Positions 1-6,952 are shown, counted from the stretch's first letter. The stretch is DNA of 13,198 nt from Campylobacter concisus (GCA_018375265.1 JAHADO010000014.1:1-13198); one strand, 5' to 3'. The notes: generated by a model from the letters alone, not told the origin. Numbers and translations are program-made.

Positions 1-2103
1 AGAGCCATAAACTGGGCTTAGAAGTAGTCCAAATACTGGATAGAGCACGCCAGCAGCCACTGGTATGCAAATGGCGTTATACATAAATGCCCAAAACAAA
101 TTCTCTTTTACGTTAGCAATAGTCGCATTTGCAAGCTTTACAAGCCCACTTACGCCACGCAAATCATTTTTTACAAGCACGATATCGCCAGCGCCTTTAG
201 CGATGTCTGAGCCTGAGTTCATAGCGATGCCAACGCTTGCTTCTTTCAGCGATGGCGAGTCGTTTATGCCGTCCCCTACAAAAATGACGCCGCCACGTCC
301 CATGAGCTCTTTTACCTTGTTAAATTTATCTTCAGGCAGCATGTTTGCATAGTATTCGCTCACATTTAGCTTGCTAGCGATATTTGCCACTACTTTTTTA
401 TCATCGCCTGAGAGGATTACGCTTTGTAAATTTAGCCTTGAAAGCTCGTTTATAACGCTATTTGCTTCATTTTTTAGCTCATCACTTAGCGTTAAAAAGC
501 CGCTAAATTTTTGATTTAGCGCACAAAGTATGACGCCGCTTCCATCATTTGCAGCCTCTTTTATCGCTTCACTATCTGCTTCATTTAGCAAGATATTGTT
601 TGCTGCTAGCAGCTTTTCGTTACCTATTATTATCTTGTTACTCTCGTCTTCATAGACGATGCCTTGACCAACTACGTTTTGGAATTTGCCATTTAGCTTT
701 TGTAAATTTATGTAATTTTGTTTTGCATATCTTACGATCGCTTTTGAGATCGGATGCTCGCTTAAATTTTCAGTAGATGCCACTAGCTCTAGCTCTTTTT
801 CACTCAAATTTGAACTTTTGACGCTGATTAGCCCCTTACTTAGCGTGCCAGTTTTGTCAAATGCTACAAATTTAGCATCTTTTATAAGCTCCAAAACCTC
901 TGGATTTTTCACCAAAATCCCAGCTTTTGCACCACGCGAGAGGGAGCTTACGATTGCTATTGGCGTGGCAAGTCCTAGTGCGCATGGGCATGAGATGATA
1001 AGCACGCAGATCGCGCTAGAGATCGCATAGGCGAAATTTCCACTAAAAATTATCCATATAAAAAATGTAAGAACTGAGATCGCCACGACGCTTGGCACAA
1101 AGATGTTTGCTATCTTGTCAGCCAACCGTCCGATAGGCATCTTTTTAGAGCTAGCGTCGCTTAGTAGGCTTAAAATTTGAGATAGCAAGCTTTCAAAAGA
1201 ACTCTTTGTTACCTTGACGCTTATGTAGCCATTTGTGTTTAGAGTGCCGGCAAATACGCTATCTCCCACCTCTTTATAAACTGGCAAGCTCTCTCCTGTA
1301 AGCATAGAAGCATCTATCTCAGCGCCACCTTGAACTATCACGCCATCACTTGGGATGTTGTAGCCATTTTTTACGATGACGATGTCGCCTACTTTTAGCT
1401 CATTTACATTTACCTCTTTGCTCTGTCCGTCTGGCATGACCAAAAAGGCGGTCTTTGGTGAAATTTTAAGTAGGGTCTTTAGGTAGTCGCCTGCCTTTGC
1501 TTTTGAGCGCTCTTCAAGGTACTTGCCAAGCAAAACAAAGGCTATTATCATCGCTGCGCCTGAGACATAGACATTTTTTAGATCATCTGGGATGAAATTT
1601 GAAAAGATCACAACAAAAAGCGAGTATAAAAATGCACTACCGCTTCCAAGAGCTACAAGCACGTTCATATCGTAGTTTTTGTTTTTAACAGCCTCTATGG
1701 CGTGAGCAAAGAAGTCTTTGCCACTAAAAGCTAGCACCAAAAACGCTAAAACTAGCATGAGTAAATTTACTAGCAAGTTATGAGGCACGAACATCTCAAG
1801 CGCCATTATCACGATGCTTGTGATAAATGCAAATATAAATTTATTTCTTATCGAGGTTATATGCTCGTCTCTTTTGGCTTCAAATTCATCAATATTTGTC
1901 GCCACAAAATAGCCAAGCTTCTTTATCTTTTGCTCTAAAACTTCACGCACGCTGGCGTCTTTTAGGACAAACTCACCGCTTGCGTTTGCAAAATTTACAT
2001 TTGCTTCAAGCACCCCATCTATCTTTTTGGAAACTTTCTCGATAGCGTTTGAGCAATTTACGCAGCTCATTCCCGCTATATTTAGCTTGACTTTTAAAGG
2101 CAT
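1..2103 (-). CDS. copA: Copper-exporting P1B-type ATPase CopA (partial, C-terminus beyond left edge)
   Basis: Inner-membrane pump that uses ATP to expel Cu(I) from the cytoplasm. The frame stays open from the ATG at 2103 to base 1, giving 701 residues. An N-terminal heavy-metal-associated domain carries GMSCVNC (Cys14, Cys17). TGES of the actuator domain lies at 269-272, the membrane metal site CPC at 372-374, the phosphorylated Asp416 in DKTGTL, the nucleotide-binding SEHP with His450-Pro451, and GDGIND at 610-615. Tyr675-Asn676 in membrane segment 7 is the pair typical of Cu(I) pumps, which argues for copper or silver over zinc or cadmium. Only the last membrane helix and tail, perhaps 25-40 residues, are missing. 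The start follows the copZ stop by one base, and AAGGAG inside the copZ end serves as its ribosome binding site. No copper-responsive operator was recognised. The family and metal class are secure; the exact symbol rests on family. Confidence 0.95.
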   Translation of the reverse strand, partial: MPLKVKLNIAGMSCVNCSNAIEKVSKKIDGVLEANVNFANASGEFVLKDASVREVLEQKIKKLGYFVATNIDEFEAKRDEHITSIRNKFIFAFITSIVIMALEMFVPHNLLVNLLMLVLAFLVLAFSGKDFFAHAIEAVKNKNYDMNVLVALGSGSAFLYSLFVVIFSNFIPDDLKNVYVSGAAMIIAFVLLGKYLEERSKAKAGDYLKTLLKISPKTAFLVMPDGQSKEVNVNELKVGDIVIVKNGYNIPSDGVIVQGGAEIDASMLTGESLPVYKEVGDSVFAGTLNTNGYISVKVTKSSFESLLSQILSLLSDASSKKMPIGRLADKIANIFVPSVVAISVLTFFIWIIFSGNFAYAISSAICVLIISCPCALGLATPIAIVSSLSRGAKAGILVKNPEVLELIKDAKFVAFDKTGTLSKGLISVKSSNLSEKELELVASTENLSEHPISKAIVRYAKQNYINLQKLNGKFQNVVGQGIVYEDESNKIIIGNEKLLAANNILLNEADSEAIKEAANDGSGVILCALNQKFSGFLTLSDELKNEANSVINELSRLNLQSVILSGDDKKVVANIASKLNVSEYYANMLPEDKFNKVKELMGRGGVIFVGDGINDSPSLKEASVGIAMNSGSDIAKGAGDIVLVKNDLRGVSGLVKLANATIANVKENLFWAFMYNAICIPVAAGVLYPVFGLLLSPVYGS

Positions 2104-2104
2104 A

Positions 2105-2308
2105 TCAAAGCTCCTTTATAACGTCAAATCCCAGATCAGCCATTTCTGATTTAAATTTCTCTACATCGCCATCTTTTATATCAAGGCTTACTTGTCTTGG
2201 CTCTTTGCTAAGATCGACTTTTATCTCACCAAAGTCGTCCTCAAGTGCGTTTTTTATAGTATTTGCGCAGTTTTGGCAATGCACATTATTTACCTCAAAT
2301 GTTTTCAT
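2105..2308 (-). CDS. copZ: Copper chaperone, CopZ/CopP-like heavy-metal-associated domain protein
   Basis: A 67-residue single-domain cytosolic metallochaperone, the usual size for CopZ/CopP/Atx1 proteins. It is expected to bind Cu(I) and hand it to the N-terminal domain of CopA. The metal site is Cys11-Gln-Asn-Cys14 in NNVHCQNC, so the common Gly-Met before the first Cys is replaced by Val-His. The rest fits the beta-alpha-beta-beta-alpha-beta ferredoxin-like fold, and the late motif DLGFDV is typical. The start overlaps the upstream acetyltransferase stop in an ATGA arrangement, with AAGGAG 6 bases ahead of the ATG. The stop is one base before copA. The tight coupling to copA supports copper as the metal. 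No membrane segment or signal peptide is present. Confidence 0.88.
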   Translation of the reverse strand: MKTFEVNNVHCQNCANTIKNALEDDFGEIKVDLSKEPRQVSLDIKDGDVEKFKSEMADLGFDVIKEL

Positions 2309-2859
2309 ATTATCTCCTTTATCATGTGGTCGTATTCGTGTAAATTTATGATCTTTTTGGTGTTAAATTTAAAGCCAAGGCTCTCGTAAAATTTACGAAC
2401 TTTTGGCTTATTTACATCAACTATCAGCGAGACTTTTTTATGTCCTAGCTCTTTTGCTTTGGCAAATGAGTGCAAGATAAGCTCTTTTGCAAGCCCTTGG
2501 CCTCTAAATTTCTCATCCACAGCGATGCTATCTATATAAAACTCATCATCAAAGCACTCTTTTTCTACCTTAGCGTCTTTGCCAAGTGCCTTTAGATGCT
2601 GTGAAATTTCTCTATCAAGCTTAGCTGTGTCGCCGCCAAAGTAAGCGCACATCGCAGCGATGATCACGTCGTCACATTTATAGACATAGACATTTTTATA
2701 GCTAAGACTGTTTGTCTCGCTTTTAAAAAAATTCTCTAAAATTTCATCGCTTTTTGCAGGATCGTCGTAGCCACTTAGCTTGTAGGCGATATCCTCCATC
2801 GCTAAATTTAGTAGTTTTATGCAGATTTGTGCATCTTGTTTTTGAGCATTTTTTATCAT
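2305..2859 (-). CDS. GNAT-family N-acetyltransferase
   Basis: A 184-residue cytosolic protein of the GCN5-related acetyltransferase superfamily, which moves acetyl from acetyl-CoA to an amine. The CoA-binding motif A is clear: IAVDEKFRGQGLAKELI, with RGQGLA at 119-124. It is followed by a beta strand (VSLIVDVN), Asn150, and the late KFYESLGF segment with Tyr158 and Gly162-Phe163. The N-terminal half is less conserved and probably shapes the substrate site, so the substrate (protein amino terminus, amino acid, polyamine or other) cannot be named. It is the first gene of the copZ-copA transcription unit and overlaps copZ by four bases. No Shine-Dalgarno sequence precedes the ATG; a TATAAT lies just upstream, which suggests a leaderless mRNA. 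MIKNAQKQDA at the N-terminus looks like a normal GNAT first strand, so a later start is unlikely. Confidence 0.88.
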   Translation of the reverse strand: MIKNAQKQDAQICIKLLNLAMEDIAYKLSGYDDPAKSDEILENFFKSETNSLSYKNVYVYKCDDVIIAAMCAYFGGDTAKLDREISQHLKALGKDAKVEKECFDDEFYIDSIAVDEKFRGQGLAKELILHSFAKAKELGHKKVSLIVDVNKPKVRKFYESLGFKFNTKKIINLHEYDHMIKEII

Positions 2860-2866
2860 GGGTATG

Positions 2867-2872
2867 ATTATA
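2867..2872 (-). promoter_or_regulatory. Probable -10 box for the GNAT-copZ-copA operon
   Basis: On the minus strand TATAAT runs from 2872 to 2867, inside AGCATATAAT. Transcription starting 7-8 bases after it would begin at or next to the A of the GNAT start codon (2859). This is a sequence match plus positional reasoning; the transcription start is inferred. Confidence 0.5.
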
Positions 2873-2977
2873 TGCTTTTAGCTTAAATTTTTACCAAATA
2901 TTATTTTCAAATTTACAAATTAAGCGCTTTAGCAGGCAAACTAAAAATGTTTTAAAAAAGTATAAAATTTTTTTAGT

Positions 2978-2983
2978 TATAAT
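2978..2983 (+). promoter_or_regulatory. Sigma-70 -10 box for yebC operon
   Basis: TATAAT preceded by a run of T (TTTTTTTAGT) matches the Campylobacter sigma-70 promoter style, which leans on a T-rich upstream stretch more than on a fixed -35 box. It lies about 27 bases before the yebC start codon, leaving room for the AAGGA ribosome binding site at 3001-3005. The interval 2860-3010 is otherwise AT-rich and holds the two divergent promoters. Confidence 0.6.
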
Positions 2984-3010
2984 CCGTAAAAAATTTATTT
3001 AAGGATATTT

Positions 3011-3718
3011 ATGGGACGAGCATTTGAGTACCGAAGAGCGGCAAAAGAAGCTAGATGGGATAAGATGAGCAAGGTATTTCCAAAACTTGCAAAGGCTATA
3101 ACAGTAGCGGCAAAAGATGGCGGATGTGATCCAGATATGAACCCAAAACTTCGTGCAGCCATCGCAGCAGCAAAAGCTGAAAATATGCCAAAAGATAACA
3201 TCGATGCGGCTATAAAAAGAGCAAATGGCAAAGATAGCGCAGATATCAAGACTATCTTTTATGACGGCAAAGCAGCTCACGGCGTGCAAATCATCGTCGA
3301 GTGCGCTACTGACAACCCAACAAGAACAGTTGCAAATGTAAAAGCAATATTTAGCAAAAATGGCGGAGAAATTTTGCCAAGTGGCAGCCTTAGCTTTATG
3401 TTTACAAGAAAGAGCGTTTTTGAGCTTGAAAAACCAAGCGCAGATATCGAAGAGATCGAGCTTGAGCTGATTGATTATGGACTAAGTGACATTGAAGAAG
3501 ATGAAAACGCACTATTTGTTTATGGCGATTACGCAAATTTTGGCACATTGCATGAAGGCATAGAGAAGTTAAATTTAGTAGTTAAAAAAGCTTCACTTCA
3601 GTACTTGCCAAATCAAACCGTGAGCCTAGATGAAGAGCAAATGCTTGAGGTCGAGAGACTTCTTGACAAGCTAGAAGACGACGATGACGTCCAAGCAGTT
3701 TATACAAATATCGAGTAA
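3011..3718 (+). CDS. yebC: YebC/PmpR/TACO1-family protein
   Basis: A 235-residue cytosolic protein of standard family length. The N-terminal [21 protein letters not shown] is the Campylobacter-type start of the family. It is followed by the conserved lysine-rich helical region with [11 protein letters not shown] near residues 41-51 and [14 protein letters not shown] around 64-77, then [15 protein letters not shown] and the strongly acidic C-terminal domain. The family was long annotated as a DNA-binding transcriptional regulator (PmpR, YebC). More recent work on bacterial YebC proteins and mitochondrial TACO1 points to relief of ribosome stalling at proline-rich stretches, so a translation role is at least as likely here. 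The start is set by AAGGA 5 bases upstream and by the conserved N-terminus. It is first in a unit with the cyclophilin and dctA (11-base gaps). Confidence 0.93.
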   Translation: MGRAFEYRRAAKEARWDKMSKVFPKLAKAITVAAKDGGCDPDMNPKLRAAIAAAKAENMPKDNIDAAIKRANGKDSADIKTIFYDGKAAHGVQIIVECATDNPTRTVANVKAIFSKNGGEILPSGSLSFMFTRKSVFELEKPSADIEEIELELIDYGLSDIEEDENALFVYGDYANFGTLHEGIEKLNLVVKKASLQYLPNQTVSLDEEQMLEVERLLDKLEDDDDVQAVYTNIE

Positions 3719-3729
3719 AAAGGAGCAAC

Positions 3730-4224
3730 ATGCGTTTTAATGAGTTAAAAGTTTATGATATAAATTTAGACGAGCTAAAAAAAGATAAATTTGCGGTTTT
3801 AAAGACAGAAAAAGGTGATATCAAACTTGAGCTTTTTGCCGAGGATGCACCGCAAGCTGTTGCAAATTTTGTCCATTTGATAAAAACAGGCTTTTATAAT
3901 GGCCTAAATTTCCACAGAGTTATACCAAATTTTGTCATCCAAGGCGGCTGCCCAAATGGCACAGGCACAGGCGGTCCTGGCTGGAGGATAAAGTGCGAAT
4001 GCGATAATCAAAAGGTAAAGCACGAGCGTGGCAGCCTTAGCATGGCTCACGCAGGTCGCGACACTGGCGGATCACAGTTTTTCATCTGCCACAGCAAGCA
4101 ACCTCATCTTGACGGCGTGCATACAGTCTTTGGAAAGTGCGTTGATGACGAGAGTTTAAAGGTGCTTGATGCTATCAGACAAGGCGATAAGATCCTCTCA
4201 GCAGAGATCAAGCAGAGCCTATAA
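3730..4224 (+). CDS. Cyclophilin-type peptidyl-prolyl cis-trans isomerase (PpiB-like, cytosolic)
   Basis: A 164-residue cyclophilin that speeds cis-trans isomerisation of Xaa-Pro bonds during folding. The active-site block [13 protein letters not shown] spans 61-73 with catalytic Arg63 and Gln71. It is followed by GSLSMAHAG (101-109) and SQFFI (115-119). The position of the cyclosporin-contacting tryptophan of human cyclophilin A is His131 in LDGVHTVFG, common in bacterial enzymes and predicting weak cyclosporin binding. There is no signal peptide, so it is cytosolic. About 20 residues precede the first canonical strand ([11 protein letters not shown]), a short charged extension. AAGGAG lies 6 bases ahead of the ATG. 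It sits 11 bases after yebC and 11 before dctA, so co-transcription is expected. The E. coli name ppiB would fit by location and type, but orthology cannot be decided here. Confidence 0.94.
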   Translation: MRFNELKVYDINLDELKKDKFAVLKTEKGDIKLELFAEDAPQAVANFVHLIKTGFYNGLNFHRVIPNFVIQGGCPNGTGTGGPGWRIKCECDNQKVKHERGSLSMAHAGRDTGGSQFFICHSKQPHLDGVHTVFGKCVDDESLKVLDAIRQGDKILSAEIKQSL

Positions 4225-4235
4225 AAGGGGAATTT

Positions 4236-5591
4236 ATGGATAGTGCAAAAACGCAAAAAAGTCTCTTTGTGAGACTATTTACCAATCTCGCCATTTGGGT
4301 TGTGATAGGTATAGTTGGCGGTGTTATCGTCGGTATGGTCGCACCTGAGCTTGGCATAGCAAGTAAGCCAGGCATTGATTATTTTATAAAAGCCCTTAAA
4401 ATTTTAATCGGCCCTATCATCTTTTTAACAATCGTCTCAGGCATCGTCGGACTTGAGAGCCTAAAAGATCTTGGCACCATCGGGCTTAAGGCGTTTATCT
4501 ACTTTGAGATAGTTAGCACGCTTGCTCTTGCTGTTGGTATCATCTTTGGCGAGACGCTTCGTCCAGGACACGGTATGAACCTTGACTACACTCAGCTTGA
4601 CGCCTCAAGCGTGGCTAAATTTACATCTCAAGCTGGCAACATGGACGCAAATAGCGGCTTTTTAGTACATACGCTTCATCTTTTAAGAGGCGCTGTGCCA
4701 GTAGATGACATCTTCCCTTACGTGCATATACTTGATCCATTTATAAAGTCAAACACACTTCAAGTGCTTTTCATGGCGATAGTCGTTGCCATCGTGCTTT
4801 CACTACTTGCTCATGATAAAAAGCAAGCTTGTCTAAAACCGCTTGAATTTATCCAGCACTACGTCTTAAAGCTACTTACTTGGCTTATGCTATTTAGCCC
4901 AGTGGCTGCCTTTTCGGCGATGGCTTACTTGATCGGTAAATTTGGCATCGGAACGCTTCTTGGTATGATGGAGCTTCTTGTTGTTATGGCACTTGCAAGC
5001 TGCTTTTTCATCTTTGTCGTACTTGGCGTCATTTGCTACTTTGCCAAAGTCAATGTCTTTAAATTTATGCGCTTTATCTCAAAAGAGGTCTTGGTCGTTT
5101 TTGCGACAAGCTCGAGCGAGACAGCTCTTGCGCCACTTATGCAAAAGCTAGAAGCAGCTGGCATAAATAGAGGCGCAGTTGGCCTTATCATCCCGACTGG
5201 CTACTCATTTAACCTTGACTGCACTAACATCTATCTAAGCTTAAGCGTTATCTTCTTAGCGCAAGCTTTCAACATCCCGCTAAGCTTTGAACATCTAATA
5301 AGCATACTAATCGTGCTAATGATCACAAGTAAAGGCGCAGTTGGCGTTACAGGATCTGGCTTTGTCGTCCTTGCTGGCACACTAAGCGCACTTCCAAGCA
5401 CTGGCATACCAGTAGTCACCGTGGCTGTGTTACTTGGCGTTGATAAATTTATGTCAGAGATGCGTGCTGTTGGTAACCTTTGCGGTAATGCCGTTGGCTG
5501 CATGATCGTTTCTATCTGGGATAAAAAGGTCGATATGGAGAAATTTAGATACGCGCTAGATCATCCAGACGAATTTCACTTCCACTCATAA
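4236..5591 (+). CDS. dctA: C4-dicarboxylate:cation symporter DctA (DAACS/SLC1 family)
   Basis: A 451-residue inner-membrane symporter with the SLC1 fold (eight helices and two re-entrant hairpins). It imports succinate, fumarate and malate, possibly aspartate, with cations. The hairpin-1 serine motif SSSE is at 292-295, GYSFNLDCTNIYL is near 322-334, and hairpin-2 SKGAVGVTGSGF is at 365-376. The substrate-carboxylate arginine is Arg410 in SEMRAVGN. By alignment from memory with the archaeal aspartate transporter GltPh, its amino-group-binding Asp394 is Ser407 and its sodium-site Asp405 is Asn418. Both match DctA rather than glutamate carriers and suit dicarboxylate substrates with proton coupling. 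Odd points are Cys329 and Asn331, where DctA usually reads NLDGTS. The gene is last in the yebC unit and ends at a hairpin terminator 12 bases on. AGGGG lies ahead of the start. Confidence 0.9.
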   Translation: MDSAKTQKSLFVRLFTNLAIWVVIGIVGGVIVGMVAPELGIASKPGIDYFIKALKILIGPIIFLTIVSGIVGLESLKDLGTIGLKAFIYFEIVSTLALAVGIIFGETLRPGHGMNLDYTQLDASSVAKFTSQAGNMDANSGFLVHTLHLLRGAVPVDDIFPYVHILDPFIKSNTLQVLFMAIVVAIVLSLLAHDKKQACLKPLEFIQHYVLKLLTWLMLFSPVAAFSAMAYLIGKFGIGTLLGMMELLVVMALASCFFIFVVLGVICYFAKVNVFKFMRFISKEVLVVFATSSSETALAPLMQKLEAAGINRGAVGLIIPTGYSFNLDCTNIYLSLSVIFLAQAFNIPLSFEHLISILIVLMITSKGAVGVTGSGFVVLAGTLSALPSTGIPVVTVAVLLGVDKFMSEMRAVGNLCGNAVGCMIVSIWDKKVDMEKFRYALDHPDEFHFHS

Positions 5592-5602
5592 TAGAATTTT
5601 TT

Positions 5603-5624
5603 AAGGGGCAATCGCCCCTTTTTA
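5603..5624 (+). terminator. Rho-independent terminator of yebC-cyclophilin-dctA
   Basis: A perfect 7-base-pair stem, AAGGGGC (5603-5609) with GCCCCTT (5614-5620), a 4-base loop AATC, and a T run ending the stem. It lies 12 bases after the dctA stop. The five T from 5619 on act as the U tract. The following bases to 5754 hold the promoter of the next gene. Confidence 0.85.
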
Positions 5625-5721
5625 TCTTAAATTTACTTCAAAACTTAAAGTGCTTATACCCTATTTTTACAATACAAAATGAAAATTTAGAAATTTTATT
5701 TTTAAATATAGAAACTAATAT

Positions 5722-5727
5722 TATAAT
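5722..5727 (+). promoter_or_regulatory. Probable -10 box for the racemase gene
   Basis: TATAAT in a very AT-rich stretch, 27 bases before the racemase start codon. An upstream TTTTATTTTT run resembles the T-rich element of Campylobacter promoters. Its position after a terminator makes an own promoter necessary for this gene. The exact transcription start is inferred. Confidence 0.5.
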
Positions 5728-5754
5728 TATTGAAAATTTTAATTTGGAGGAGTT

Positions 5755-6447
5755 ATGAAGACATTAGGCATCATAGGCGGCATGGGACCACTTGCCACGG
5801 CTGATTTATACAAGAAGATCATCGATATAACCCCAGCAACTTGCGATCAAGAGCACCTACACATCGTTATCGACTCATACGCACAGATAGAAGATAGGAC
5901 AAAATTTATCATGGGTGAGGGAGAAAGTCCGCTTCCAAAGCTGATTCAAAGTGCTAAACTTTTAAAAAATGCAGGATGCGAGGCGATGCTAATGGCTTGT
6001 AACACAGCTCACTACTTTGCTCCAAGCATCGAAAAAGAGGCTGGAGTGAAAATTTTGCACATTGCAAAAGTTACAGTAGATGCCTTGCAAAAGAAATATC
6101 CGCACGCTAAAAATATCGCTGTCATCGCAACAAGTGGCACAAAAAAGGCTGGCGTTTATGATCAAATTTTAAAAGAGCGCGGGCTAAAGAGCGTGGATTT
6201 TAGCAAAGAAACGCAAGATGTCATCATGGAGTGCATCTACAAAGGCGTCAAAGCTGGCAAGCTAGAAGAGTATGTGCCAGTATTTTACGAAGTGCTTTCA
6301 AATATTGAAGCTGACGTTTATATCGCAGGTTGCACCGAGATACCGATGTTTTTACCATTTATCAGCAGCGAGTATAAATTTATAGATGCGACATTTGAGC
6401 TAGCAAAAGCTGGCGTAGAATTTGGACTAGAAAAGAGAGTATTTTGA
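5755..6447 (+). CDS. Aspartate/glutamate racemase family protein
   Basis: A 230-residue cytosolic, cofactor-independent racemase of the Asp/Glu/hydantoin family, the usual length for aspartate racemases. The two catalytic cysteines are both present, Cys82 in MACNTAH and Cys193 in AGCTEIP, each followed by Asn/Thr as in active members. The N-terminus GIIGGMGPLATADLY and the substrate loop with Asp-Arg-Thr (DRTKFI, about 47-52) are typical. Just before that loop the usual Asn-x-Pro-x-Ile-Pro reads as DSYAQIEDRT, so substrate choice may differ. Likely reaction: L-aspartate to D-aspartate, with broad or other amino acid substrates possible. It differs from MurI by the two-cysteine contexts and the aspartate-type loop. 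It has its own promoter, a strong GGAGGAG ribosome binding site at 5746-5752, and a terminator directly after the stop. It is next to dctA but probably not in the same operon. Confidence 0.9.
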   Translation: MKTLGIIGGMGPLATADLYKKIIDITPATCDQEHLHIVIDSYAQIEDRTKFIMGEGESPLPKLIQSAKLLKNAGCEAMLMACNTAHYFAPSIEKEAGVKILHIAKVTVDALQKKYPHAKNIAVIATSGTKKAGVYDQILKERGLKSVDFSKETQDVIMECIYKGVKAGKLEEYVPVFYEVLSNIEADVYIAGCTEIPMFLPFISSEYKFIDATFELAKAGVEFGLEKRVF

Positions 6448-6450
6448 TGT

Positions 6451-6480
6451 AAATTTAGCCAGATACCTGGCTAAATTTTT
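6451..6480 (+). terminator. Terminator of the racemase gene
   Basis: A perfect 12-base-pair stem, AAATTTAGCCAG (6451-6462) with CTGGCTAAATTT (6467-6478), a loop of ATAC, and then TT GTTTT. It begins three bases after the stop codon. The stem is AT-rich at the base, so its outer strand doubles as the U tract. Confidence 0.8.
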
Positions 6481-6527
6481 GTTTTAACTACAACTTACAC
6501 TAAATACAACAGCGACTTTTATAGTAG

Positions 6528-6545
6528 AAATTTGATATCAAATTT
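6528..6545. repeat. Perfect 18-base palindrome
   Basis: AAATTTGATATCAAATTT reads identically on both strands and contains the EcoRV site GATATC at its centre. It overlaps the left arm of the next hairpin (6540-6551). It could be a protein binding site, a cruciform or simply the product of AAATTT enrichment. No function is assigned. Confidence 0.8.
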
Positions 6546-6868
6546 AGCTGGAGTGTTCTGGCTAAATTTTAGCTCTAGCTACAAAGATTGCTTATATTAA
6601 AAATTTTTGATATCTAATGGGTGATTTTTAGAGCTGCTTAATAAGTGTGGTTTTATAGCGAGAAGCTTTAGAAAGTCTAGTGAAATAGATTATTTTGCAT
6701 TAAATTTAACTGGTGCATTTTGACTAAATTTTAGCTCTAGCTACAAAGGACCACTTGTATTAAAATTTCTGATGTCAGGCGATTAAATTTTTCAGGCTTA
6801 TAAAGAGTAATTTTTTTGATGAAAAAGTTTTAGAAAGTCTCGTTAAATTTGACCGAGCTATTTTGCAA
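6540..6868. repeat. Two diverged tandem repeat units of about 162 bases
   Basis: Unit one runs roughly 6540-6701 and unit two roughly 6702-6868. An exact 25-base block at 6562-6586 recurs at 6724-6748, starting CTAAATTTTAGCTC and ending AGCTACAAAG. TTTAGAAAGTCT at 6667-6678 recurs at 6829-6840 with the same 162-base offset. TATTTTGCA at 6691 recurs at 6859, offset 168 after small insertions. The parts between are diverged. Each unit begins with a hairpin-like arm pair built like the racemase terminator: 6540-6551 with 6558-6569, and a decayed version at 6702-6731. The right arm CTGGCTAAATTT is identical at 6467 and 6558. This suggests old duplication of a terminator-containing segment. No coding content is evident. 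Confidence 0.7.
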
Positions 6869-6901
6869 AATGTTTTAAATTTTATATTAGAAATTTGAAA
6901 A

Positions 6902-6922
6902 AGAGCTATATTTTATAGCTCT
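6902..6922 (-). terminator. Second, distal terminator-like hairpin behind pckA
   Basis: A perfect 9-base-pair stem, AGAGCTATA (6902-6910) with TATAGCTCT (6914-6922) and a 3-base loop. On the minus strand it is followed by a run of T (GCTCTTTTTC), so it would work as a back-up terminator for leftward transcription from pckA. On the plus strand it is followed only by AAAATTTTT, a weaker arrangement. Confidence 0.6.
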
Positions 6923-6952
6923 AAAATTTTTACTATTTGATAGTTTAAATTT

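Noticed and set aside
65..1030. Plus-strand open frames at 65-352, 549-776 and 818-1030
   Set aside because: They lie opposite the well-conserved copA frame, have no ribosome binding sites, and translate to low-complexity Ser/Leu-rich peptides typical of antisense shadows.
2192..2389. Plus-strand open frame opposite copZ and the GNAT end
   Set aside because: It is antisense to two genes with clear motifs and has no family resemblance or start signal.
2995..3289. Two minus-strand frames over the start of yebC
   Set aside because: They are antisense to the conserved YebC N-terminus and run through its promoter; no start signals.
4236..5591. Glutamate/aspartate carrier GltP type
   Set aside because: GltP-type carriers keep the aspartates at the amino-group and sodium positions; here they are Ser407 and Asn418, and the C-terminal region matches DctA.
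5755..6447. MurI glutamate racemase for cell-wall synthesis
   Set aside because: The N-terminus GIIGGMGPLATADLY, the Asp-Arg-Thr loop and the shorter length belong to the aspartate racemase branch.
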